From NCBI GenBank assembly GCA_016302655.1, contig JAEDNF010000022.1, positions 1 to 12,516 on the forward strand: 12,516 nt of DNA. Reading direction: 5' to 3'. Below, piece by piece: positions 6,611 through 12,516 of this stretch. Numbering within the stretch: position 1 is the first letter of the stretch; each line of letters begins with the position of its first letter. Below the pieces are notes generated by a model. It was given only the letters and a program-made list of their open reading frames with translations. It did not search any database and was not told the origin of the DNA. The DNA comes from Oscillospiraceae bacterium. Its GTDB lineage: Bacteria; Bacillota; Clostridia; Oscillospirales; Ruminococcaceae. Position numbers and translations under genes: made by a program.

Positions 6611-7549
6611 ATGAGACTTATTACAAGATCTGACTTTGACGGACTTGCCTGCGGAGCTCTTTTGCTTGAGGCGAAGGTTATCGACAGCTGGACTTTTGCT
6701 CATCCTAAGGATATACAGGACGGACTTGTACCCGTAACCGAGAATGATGTACTTGCAAATGTTCCTTTTGCTCCCGGATGCGGACTGTGGTTTGACCATC
6801 ACTCGAGCGAGGAAGAGAGACTGAAGATAAAAGGTCAGTACAAGGGCGAAAGCAGAATAGCTCCCAGCGCCGCAAGGATAATCTACGAATATTACGGCGG
6901 AAAAGAGCGTTTTCCAAACTTCGACGACCTTATGCTTGCTGTAGATAAGGTGGACAGCGGAAATCTTACCGCAGAGGAAGTCCTTCATCCCGAAGGATGG
7001 ATACTTATCGGTTTTCTTATGGATCCGAGAACAGGTCTCGGCAGATTCAGAAACTTCACTATAAGCAACTATCAGCTGATGGAAAAGCTCCTTGTATGCT
7101 GTGCCACAATGACTACCGAAGAAATTCTGGCTATGCCTGATATCCGTGAAAGAATAGAGCTGTATAACGAGCAGACCGAGCTGTTCAAAAAGATGGTAGG
7201 CGAGCATACGAGAGTCGAAGGCGATGTTATTATAACCGACCTCAGGGGAGTTGACCCGATATACACGGGAAACAGATTCTTGATATACAGCCTTTACCCT
7301 CAGCAGAATATCTCCGCATGGATAGTAAACGGAAAGGGCGGAAAAGGTTGTTCCGTAGCTGTCGGCTATTCGATACTCAACCGCACGAGTAATGTTGATG
7401 TAGGTTCACTTATGCTTAAATACGGCGGAGGCGGTCACAGAGCCGTAGGTACTTGTCAGTTCAAGGATGAGGATATTGAAGAGAGGCTGCCGATGCTTCT
7501 TGATGAGCTTGTAAATTATGAAAAATATTATGCCGGCAGTATGGCTTGA
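6611..7549 (+). CDS. DHH family phosphoesterase
   Basis: This 312-residue soluble protein belongs to the DHH/DHHA1 superfamily, manganese-dependent phosphodiesterases and phosphatases acting on oligonucleotides, cyclic dinucleotides or polyphosphate. Visible motifs are motif I RSDFDGLACG (6-15, D8 and D10), the name-giving DHH (D62-H63-H64) in WFDHHSSEE, an acidic pair in VDKVDSGN (D112, D115), and the DHHA1 glycine-rich YGGGGHRAVG (271-280). Motif I has Arg where many DHH enzymes have His. I recall RPDFDG-type relatives, so this is probably a subfamily trait rather than a defect. No TM or regulatory domain is present, so a GdpP-type role is excluded. AAAGGA lies 8 nt before the ATG. It is first in operon B, 21 nt ahead of moxR2. 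The substrate is not predictable from sequence alone. Confidence 0.92.
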   Translation: MRLITRSDFDGLACGALLLEAKVIDSWTFAHPKDIQDGLVPVTENDVLANVPFAPGCGLWFDHHSSEEERLKIKGQYKGESRIAPSAARIIYEYYGGKERFPNFDDLMLAVDKVDSGNLTAEEVLHPEGWILIGFLMDPRTGLGRFRNFTISNYQLMEKLLVCCATMTTEEILAMPDIRERIELYNEQTELFKKMVGEHTRVEGDVIITDLRGVDPIYTGNRFLIYSLYPQQNISAWIVNGKGGKGCSVAVGYSILNRTSNVDVGSLMLKYGGGGHRAVGTCQFKDEDIEERLPMLLDELVNYEKYYAGSMA

Positions 7550-7570
7550 TAAAAGCGGAAGGAATAAATG

Positions 7571-8515
7571 ATGACTGTCCAGGAGTATGCGGTAAAGCTC
7601 CGCACCAATATCAGCAAAATAATAAAAGGCAAAGATGACAAGATCGACCTTGTTATAATGGCGCTTTTATGCGGCGGTCATGTACTGCTTGACGATGTTC
7701 CCGGCACGGGTAAGACCGTGCTTGCAAAAGCGCTTGCCAAAAGCATAGCTGCGGATTTTTCACGCATCCAGTTTACACCCGACTTACTGCCTTCCGATAT
7801 TACGGGAATCCATTTCTTCAATATGAAAGAGCAGGAGTTTGTTTTCCGTCCCGGCCCGATATTTGCAAATATCCTGCTTGCCGACGAGATAAACAGAGCA
7901 ACGCCCAGAACTCAGTCGGCACTCCTTCAGTGTATGGAGGAAAAGCAGGTTACAATAGACGGCGAGTTTTTTACGATAGACAAGCCGTTCATTGTATTGG
8001 CTACGCAGAATCCCGTTGAAACAGCAGGAACATATCCGCTTCCCGAAGCACAGCTCGACAGATTTATGATAAAGCTTAGCATAGGCTACAGCGACAGAGA
8101 GTCGGAAATGCAGATACTCGATAATTCAAGAGCCGTTCATCCCGTAGAGTCGCTCGGTGCTGTTACGGATAAATCCGAGCTTCTTGAGATGATGAGCAGA
8201 GTAGAGAATATCAAGGTCAATGAAGCGGTAAGAGGTTACATTGCCGACATCGGCAACGCAAGCCGTAACAACAGCGATATCAAGCTTGGACTCAGCACAA
8301 GAGGTCTCATTGCCCTTAAAAATATGTCTCAGGCAAGGGCGGCACTCAGAGGAAGAGAATATGTTACTCCTGATGATGTAAAGACTGTAGCTCCTTATGT
8401 TTGTGCGCACAGGATTATTTGCAGAGGCACGGTTATGAGAGATGCCGACAGTGCGAAGATTGCCGTAGTCGAAAAAATGATAAAGGAACTTCCCGTTCCT
8501 ACGGAGCAGCTGTAA
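7571..8515 (+). CDS. MoxR family AAA+ ATPase (copy 2)
   Basis: This 314-residue MoxR ATPase is closer to the family consensus than copy 1. It has Walker A PGTGKT (44-49, K48), Walker B LLADE (D105-E106), a canonical ATQNP sensor-1 box (144-148), GTYPLPEAQLDRF (R164), and GLSTRG sensor 2 (R244). Two ATG codons stand in tandem at 7568 and 7571; AAGGA ends at 7563, giving 4 or 7 nt of spacing, so the second is slightly preferred. There is no promoter in the 21 nt after the DHH gene, so the two should be co-transcribed. The next gene starts 2 nt after the stop, a sign of translational coupling with its DUF58 partner. Copies 1 and 2 share the overall layout but differ through much of the lid domain, so they are old paralogues. 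Confidence 0.95.
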   Translation: MTVQEYAVKLRTNISKIIKGKDDKIDLVIMALLCGGHVLLDDVPGTGKTVLAKALAKSIAADFSRIQFTPDLLPSDITGIHFFNMKEQEFVFRPGPIFANILLADEINRATPRTQSALLQCMEEKQVTIDGEFFTIDKPFIVLATQNPVETAGTYPLPEAQLDRFMIKLSIGYSDRESEMQILDNSRAVHPVESLGAVTDKSELLEMMSRVENIKVNEAVRGYIADIGNASRNNSDIKLGLSTRGLIALKNMSQARAALRGREYVTPDDVKTVAPYVCAHRIICRGTVMRDADSAKIAVVEKMIKELPVPTEQL

Positions 8516-8517
8516 CA

Positions 8518-9654
8518 ATGGAACTTGCGGCTATTATATTGATAATTATTGCGGTTATTGCCGCTGAAGTGCTGATATTCGGAAAATATGCACTTAAAGG
8601 AATATTTTACAGTGCGTCGGTAAACAAGACTGAGGTAAGCGAAGGCGAAACGCTTGAGCTGACAGAGGTCGTTGAGAACCGGCGCTTTGTCGCTTTGCCC
8701 TGGATAAAAACCGAGCTATCGGCTTCAAGATGGCTTGCTTTTTTAAAAAAAGACTCAGCGGTGCAGACAAGCGGCGGTGATAATACATTCATTCCCGGTG
8801 TATTTTCGCTTAAACCACGCAGTAAATGTACAAGAGTACGAACGATAAAATGCCTTAAGAGAGGCGTGTTCTCTTTTGACGATACTATAATTACCGCTAC
8901 CGATATGCTTGGACTGGTGAAGGTTTCACAAGCGGTAAAGGTGGGTATCAGTATTACCGTTTTGCCGACCGCATCCGATTCGGAAGATGCACTGCTTTCG
9001 TTTGACGAACCTTTAGGAGATATATCTGTAAGACGGTTTATAAACGAAGATCCGTTTATTATTGCCGGAGCAAAAGAATACAGCGGAAGAGAACCGCTGA
9101 ACCGTATTAACTGGAAGTACACAGCTATCACAGGCAATCTTATGGCGGCAAGAAATGAGTTTTCTACCACGAGAAATACTTTGATATTAATGAATATGCA
9201 AAGAAAAAGAGTTTCGCCTGTTACTGCTGCTGACATAAGGGATATCGAAGCACTGATAAAGCTGACGGTTAAGCTTATGGAAGACAGCGTTTATAACGGC
9301 TGTAGCTGTGCTTTTGCCACAAACGGTGGTTCTTCATGCGGCATTGCATCCGATATAATAAAAACAGAAGAGCAAAAAGAGTCGGTGCTTCGTATTCTTG
9401 CTAAACTCGATAACAAATGCAGTTATGATTTCTCCGATTTCTGCAGTACCGTAAACTACGGCAGTTTTAACGATGTGTTTATACTCACTCCTTATATTGA
9501 CGATAATATGATTTCTTTTGCCGAGCAGCTCAAAGCTTCGGATATAACGGCTGTGTTCTATACAACGGGCGAGATACCGCAGGAAGTATACGATTATCAG
9601 TTTATTCATACAAGGAAGTTTTCTTACACGGTTAATGCGGAGGGACTGGAATGA
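8518..9654 (+). CDS. DUF58 membrane protein (copy 2), partner of MoxR2
   Basis: This 378-residue protein has one N-terminal TM helix (about 3-22) followed by lysines, suggesting the main domain is cytoplasmic. After a beta-rich region (about 35-150) comes the DUF58 signature AKEYSGREPLNRINWKYTA (185-203). Where a MIDAS DxSxS would follow, the sequence is LILMNMQRKR (222-231), with no acidic residue, so metal binding of the VWA type looks lost. The frame stays open upstream to 8401 over moxR2, but the ATG at 8518 is right: it begins the TM segment, lies 2 nt after the moxR2 stop, and has GGAG 11 nt upstream. Its stop overlaps the next start as ATGA. Single-TM anchoring contrasts with the two-helix anchor of copy 1. 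Confidence 0.88.
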   Translation: MELAAIILIIIAVIAAEVLIFGKYALKGIFYSASVNKTEVSEGETLELTEVVENRRFVALPWIKTELSASRWLAFLKKDSAVQTSGGDNTFIPGVFSLKPRSKCTRVRTIKCLKRGVFSFDDTIITATDMLGLVKVSQAVKVGISITVLPTASDSEDALLSFDEPLGDISVRRFINEDPFIIAGAKEYSGREPLNRINWKYTAITGNLMAARNEFSTTRNTLILMNMQRKRVSPVTAADIRDIEALIKLTVKLMEDSVYNGCSCAFATNGGSSCGIASDIIKTEEQKESVLRILAKLDNKCSYDFSDFCSTVNYGSFNDVFILTPYIDDNMISFAEQLKASDITAVFYTTGEIPQEVYDYQFIHTRKFSYTVNAEGLE

Positions 9655-10988
9655 AAAAGAACTTTGTTTTAAAATGCATTGCAGTGCTGGCAATGCTTCT
9701 TTTACCTCTGCCATTGCTGTTTGTATTTGATGTCAGCGCATTCAAGGGGTTCTCTTTCTGGAGATATCTGATTTACTATTCCTTCTGCCTTATTGTATGT
9801 CCTGTCGGATATTTTTTACTGTCCGCAAGAAAAGCACAGCACAAGCCTAAGCTGATTTTCTTGTTCAATATGCTTATCGGAGCTGCGGCAATATCTTTTG
9901 CTGTTCTGACGGCACTCTTTTCTGCGCTTGTCCATTCTGCTATGGGCGAGAATGAATTTGACGCATTTACTCTGTGCGTAGGTCTTATACCTTCCGTTTT
10001 GCTGTGGTATCATCTCGGAATGAGAATGAGAAAATATAATTTTGATGAAGTTTTTTCTTTCCCTTGGCTTGGAATATATCTTGTCGAAACTGTGCTTTGT
10101 TATGTATTCTGCTGTGTTATGGAGGCAGACAGAGCCTATCTCGGAGCGTCGAAAACAAAAATAGCGGTACTGCTTGTTGTAATGGGTTTGATTACCGTTA
10201 TTCTTGTAAATCAGACTAATATACAAACTCAGATCGACCAGCGCAGAAACACAAATCTGATAGTACCAAAAGGATTGCGGCTGTATAATGCGAAACTTAT
10301 AAGCATAGTCGGATTTATTATTCTTGCCGCACTTTTGCTGAAAGACTATATAGCGGCAGGCCTTACCTGGATGGTTACTATGACGCTGAAGATAATCGAT
10401 GCTCTGATTTTTAATATCGAATTTCAACAGACCGATCCGATTTACGGTGAAGACACTCAGATACCCGAAGGCAATCTGTTTTCTACCGAGAGAGGCGGTA
10501 AGGACTTTTTGATATACATTCTGATAATAGTGCTTGTTATTCTTGTTATTGTATTCAGGAAGAAAATTATATCGTTCTTCAAAAGCATAGCCTCTCGATT
10601 TTTCGGAAAATTTTCTGCCGCAGATACCGATGTTTATGAAGCCGACAGCTACACCGACAGCTACGAAAAGCTCGATATCAGGCAAGAAAGAATAACAAAG
10701 ACAACAAAAAAAGACTGCCTTAAAATGTATCGTAAAGAGCAGGATAAGACAAAGAAGTTCAGACTCGGCTACAGGCTCTATCTTATGTGGCTGTCGGAGA
10801 GAAGCAATGATGATTTAGGTAATATGACGGTTGAACAGCAAGCAGAAAAGTCGGAAAAAATATATCACGGTGAAAACGATACATTACAGCTTGCAAAGAG
10901 GTATTCGGAGATACGATATAATGATAAAAACGCTTCCGATAAAGACTTTGAGGTGGCTGACAGGCTTATAGACGAGCTTTACAATTAA
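9651..10988 (+). CDS. Polytopic membrane protein with DUF4129-like cytoplasmic tail
   Basis: This 445-residue protein has about eight TM helices (roughly 5-27, 37-57, 67-93, 105-122, 139-157, 169-187, 215-240, 286-302) and then a hydrophilic tail. The end of the tail reads like DUF4129: MTVEQQAEKSEKI, then LAKRYSEIRYNDKNASDKDF (positions 391-433). An even TM count puts both ends inside. There is no transglutaminase core and no Cys-His-Asp triad, so this is the non-catalytic counterpart of the TgpA-like protein ending operon A. GGAGGG lies 6 nt before the ATG, and the start overlaps the DUF58 stop by 4 nt, so the two are translationally coupled. It may be a membrane scaffold or receptor for MoxR2/DUF58-2. 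The DUF4129 call rests on pattern only. Confidence 0.8.
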   Translation: MKKNFVLKCIAVLAMLLLPLPLLFVFDVSAFKGFSFWRYLIYYSFCLIVCPVGYFLLSARKAQHKPKLIFLFNMLIGAAAISFAVLTALFSALVHSAMGENEFDAFTLCVGLIPSVLLWYHLGMRMRKYNFDEVFSFPWLGIYLVETVLCYVFCCVMEADRAYLGASKTKIAVLLVVMGLITVILVNQTNIQTQIDQRRNTNLIVPKGLRLYNAKLISIVGFIILAALLLKDYIAAGLTWMVTMTLKIIDALIFNIEFQQTDPIYGEDTQIPEGNLFSTERGGKDFLIYILIIVLVILVIVFRKKIISFFKSIASRFFGKFSAADTDVYEADSYTDSYEKLDIRQERITKTTKKDCLKMYRKEQDKTKKFRLGYRLYLMWLSERSNDDLGNMTVEQQAEKSEKIYHGENDTLQLAKRYSEIRYNDKNASDKDFEVADRLIDELYN

Positions 10989-11008
10989 TGATGTTTTTCG
11001 ACATTTTC

Positions 11009-11031
11009 AAAAAAACAAATGTAAAATTTGT
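11009..11031. terminator. AT-rich hairpin after operon B, orientation doubtful
   Basis: ACAAAT (11015-11020) and ATTTGT (11026-11031) pair perfectly around GTAAA, with seven A's before the stem. On the minus strand this is a stem followed by a T-run; on the plus strand no T-run follows. It is thus a poor terminator for operon B, and no clearly better one is seen in 10989-11041. Confidence 0.25.
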
Positions 11032-11041
11032 GTAAAATCCA

Positions 11042-11070
11042 TTGACTTAAAATTTGGGCTGTGGTAAAAT
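11042..11070 (+). promoter_or_regulatory. Promoter of the Mn riboswitch / P-type ATPase unit
   Basis: TTGACT (11042-11047, 5 of 6 consensus bases), 17 nt, then TAAAAT (11065-11070) preceded by TGG form a strong extended -10 promoter. Transcription should begin near 11077, exactly where the 5' strand of riboswitch helix P1 starts. TGTAAAAT occurs twice, 11 bp apart (11020-11027 and 11031-11038), just upstream of the -35. Confidence 0.85.
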
Positions 11071-11076
11071 ACTCAC

Positions 11077-11165
11077 AAGATAAAAGGGAGTAGTCGGGGG
11101 ATTATCCCCGTACGGTGTCGTCAATACGATCGATAACGGATCCGTGCCGTACTGAGTTATAGCTT
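11077..11165 (+). promoter_or_regulatory. yybP-ykoY (manganese) riboswitch aptamer
   Basis: The leader carries the hallmark AAAGGGAGTAG (11082-11092 region), then a short GC hairpin CGGGG/CCCCG (11095-11099 with 11106-11110). A longer arm follows, closed by TACGG/CCGTA (11111-11115 with 11147-11151), enclosing GTCAATACG and an ACGGATCCGT hairpin. The aptamer ends with the conserved ACTGAG (11151-11156). Helix P1 can form between 11077-11083 and 11157-11165 with a 2-nt bulge. This matches the yybP-ykoY class, which binds Mn2+ and usually switches efflux genes on. The P-type cation ATPase directly downstream is one of the known target families (for example YoaB in Lactococcus). A terminator follows, so control should be transcriptional. 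Confidence 0.9.
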
Positions 11166-11171
11166 ATGACA

Positions 11172-11213
11172 AGACTTTTGTCGCATTATTTTGCGGCAAA
11201 GGTCTGTTTTTTT
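11172..11213 (+). terminator. Expression-platform intrinsic terminator of the riboswitch
   Basis: A 14-bp stem pairs 11172-11185 with 11192-11205 (two G-T wobbles) around a 6-nt loop, followed by G and seven T's (11207-11213). It lies between the aptamer and the ATPase start, so it is the off-state structure. A smaller alternative hairpin, GACAA/TTGTC (11168-11172 with 11178-11182), uses part of its left arm and might be an antiterminator element. Confidence 0.9.
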
Positions 11214-11244
11214 ACCTTTCCGCAAAGAAGAAAGGATATGTGTT

Positions 11245-12516
11245 ATGAATTATTATCAGATGGAAGCAGAAGAGATAACAAGGAGGCTTTGGACAACTTC
11301 CGACGGTTTATCCGAGGAAGAGGCTAAAAAAAGAAAGGAAAAGTACGGTGCCAATGAAATCAAGGAAGCGAAGAAGAAGGGCGCAGTCAGAGTTTTCTTG
11401 GAGCAGTTTGCTGATTTACTTGTAATAATACTTATCATTTCGGCTTTTATTTCGGTGCTTACGGGTAATGCGGAAAGTGCTGTTGTAATAGTCTGTGTTA
11501 TTACTATGAATGCTGTTCTCGGAACGGTTCAGCATTTCAAAGCAGAGAAATCACTTGCCGCACTCAAGGCTATGTCGTCACCGACAGCAAAAGTCATACG
11601 CAACAAAAGCGTCCATGTTATCAAGGCAAGCGAAATCACTATAGGCGATATAGTGCTTATTGAACAGGGTGATATTGTCCCTGCTGACGGAAGAATCATT
11701 TCATGCGCTTCGCTTATGGTAAACGAAAGCTCGCTGACAGGTGAAAGCGGCGGAGCAGAGAAGACATCGGAAAAGCTTATCGGAGAAGATATCCCGCTTG
11801 CCGACAGAAAGAATATGGTTTATTCCGGCTCGCTTGTTGTTGCCGGAAGAGCAACTTATGTTGTAACGGCAATAGCGATGGAAAGTGAGCTTGGCAAGGT
11901 TGCAGGACTTATCGACAGTGCAAAAAGGAAAAAGACACCGTTGCAGTTAAGCCTCGATAGATTTTCAAAACAGCTTTCAATAGTCATACCATTGCTCAGC
12001 CTTATCGTTATGATACTTTATATAATCAGAGGAACGCCTGTGCTCGATTCTTTGATGTTTGCCGTTGCGCTTGCGGTTGCGGCAATACCCGAGGCGCTCA
12101 GCTCAATAGTTACAATAGCGCTTGCTATAGGTACAGGAAAGATGGCTCGTCAGAATGCGGTAATAAAGGATATTAAGGCTGTGGAGGGACTCGGCTGTGT
12201 TTCTGTAATATGCAGTGACAAGACAGGAACGCTTACTCAGAATAAAATGACAGTCAGACAATTGTATTTGGGAGGAAGTATAATTTCGGCTGAGAACGGA
12301 TTTTCAAGTGATGCTGATATGTTTAAAACGGCAATGGCGCTGTGCAATGACGCTGTATACAGCGACGGAACTTTTATCGGTGATCCTACCGAAACTGCTT
12401 TATCGGAGCTTATCGGCAAGGAAGAATATATGAGTCTGAGAGAGCGTTGCCCCAGAACAGCCGAAATTCCGTTTGACAGCGACAGAAAGCTTATGAGTAC
12501 GGTTAACTTTATCGAC
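11245..12516 (+). CDS. P2-type cation-transporting ATPase, 3' end beyond window (probable Mn2+/Ca2+ exporter)
   Basis: The reading frame stays open for 424 codons to the right edge, about half of a typical P2 ATPase of roughly 850-900 residues. In order: a cation-ATPase N-terminal domain (about 1-50), TM1-TM2 (about 55-95), the actuator domain with SLTGES (163-168), TM3 (about 244-262), TM4 with IPEALSSIVT (281-290) whose glutamate is a transport-site ligand in SERCA-type pumps, the phosphorylation motif DKTGTLT (D325 is phosphorylated), and the start of the nucleotide-binding domain with FIGDPTETAL (377-386). AAAGGA lies 8 nt before the ATG. By sequence it falls with PMCA-like calcium pumps, but control by a Mn2+ riboswitch points to manganese export from the cytoplasm. 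The C-terminal TMs are not visible. Confidence 0.93.
   Translation, partial: MNYYQMEAEEITRRLWTTSDGLSEEEAKKRKEKYGANEIKEAKKKGAVRVFLEQFADLLVIILIISAFISVLTGNAESAVVIVCVITMNAVLGTVQHFKAEKSLAALKAMSSPTAKVIRNKSVHVIKASEITIGDIVLIEQGDIVPADGRIISCASLMVNESSLTGESGGAEKTSEKLIGEDIPLADRKNMVYSGSLVVAGRATYVVTAIAMESELGKVAGLIDSAKRKKTPLQLSLDRFSKQLSIVIPLLSLIVMILYIIRGTPVLDSLMFAVALAVAAIPEALSSIVTIALAIGTGKMARQNAVIKDIKAVEGLGCVSVICSDKTGTLTQNKMTVRQLYLGGSIISAENGFSSDADMFKTAMALCNDAVYSDGTFIGDPTETALSELIGKEEYMSLRERCPRTAEIPFDSDRKLMSTVNFID

Noticed and set aside
6398..7207. 269-codon open frame on the minus strand
   Set aside because: It is antisense to the DHH gene and the end of the transglutaminase gene, crosses the operon B promoter, and shows no recognisable domain.
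6611..7549. DHH gene as a cyclic-di-AMP phosphodiesterase of GdpP type
   Set aside because: GdpP proteins have N-terminal TM, PAS and GGDEF-like domains; this one starts directly with the DHH domain, so at most it could be a stand-alone DHH enzyme of unknown substrate.
8401..8517. Upstream extension of DUF58 copy 2 into moxR2
   Set aside because: The frame is open, but the translated stretch is out-of-frame MoxR2 sequence rich in Cys and Arg. The ATG at 8518 starts the TM helix and fits translational coupling.
9816..10685. 289-codon open frame on the minus strand
   Set aside because: It lies wholly antisense to the eight-TM membrane protein, has a Cys/Tyr/His-rich composition typical of reverse-frame translation and no family motif. 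The plus-strand gene has an RBS and translational coupling.
1..12516. Defence, phage or mobile-element system
   Set aside because: MoxR plus VWA-like genes can occur in defence loci, but no nuclease, integrase, transposase, terminal repeats or CRISPR repeats are visible, and the YeaC-YeaD-YebA-like layout fits a chromosomal envelope locus.

Overview
The window looks like ordinary chromosome from a low-to-mid GC anaerobic Firmicute, most likely a Clostridia member of the Ruminococcus / [Eubacterium] siraeum kind (Oscillospiraceae). This rests on AT-rich intergenic DNA, canonical sigma-A promoters, GGAGG/AAGGA ribosome binding sites, a Thr/Pro-rich linker like those of surface proteins in that group, and an envelope gene set typical of Gram-positives. 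The genus is an inference. I see no mobile element, CRISPR array, tRNA or rRNA.

Layout. (1) Positions 1-1245, minus strand: a small single-pass membrane protein of unknown function, and a YkgJ-type cysteine-cluster protein, each with its own promoter. A ribosome binding site at the left edge shows that another minus-strand gene follows outside the window. (2) Positions 1348-6520, plus strand, operon A: promoter, MoxR AAA+ ATPase 1, DUF58 protein 1, and a large TgpA-like membrane transglutaminase with a complete Cys-His-Asp triad. (3) Positions 6540-10988, plus strand, operon B: promoter, DHH phosphoesterase, MoxR ATPase 2, DUF58 protein 2, and an eight-TM membrane protein with a DUF4129-like cytoplasmic tail but no transglutaminase domain. 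(4) Positions 11042-12516, plus strand: a strong promoter, a yybP-ykoY (Mn2+) riboswitch ending in a perfectly placed intrinsic terminator, and the first 424 codons of a P2-type cation ATPase that runs off the right edge.

How it fits together. MoxR-DUF58-transglutaminase clusters are widespread (for example yeaC-yeaD-yebA in Bacillus subtilis). MoxR ATPases are thought to act as chaperones or activators for VWA-like partner proteins at the membrane. Here the module occurs twice in tandem. Predicted topology puts both MoxR proteins, both DUF58 domains and both DUF4129-like tails in the cytoplasm, and only the first module carries an extracytoplasmic catalytic domain. This suggests two related or cooperating ATPase-driven envelope machines, with a DHH phosphoesterase heading the second transcript. 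The riboswitch and P-type ATPase form a recognisable manganese-efflux unit. Its position next to a MoxR-DUF58 module recalls the B. subtilis order in which a Mn exporter gene adjoins yeaC-yeaD-yebA.

The most noteworthy points are the tandem diverged modules, the loss of the MIDAS-type motif in both DUF58 proteins, the DHH gene leading operon B, and the Mn riboswitch. No part of the window is clearly a wholly new system.
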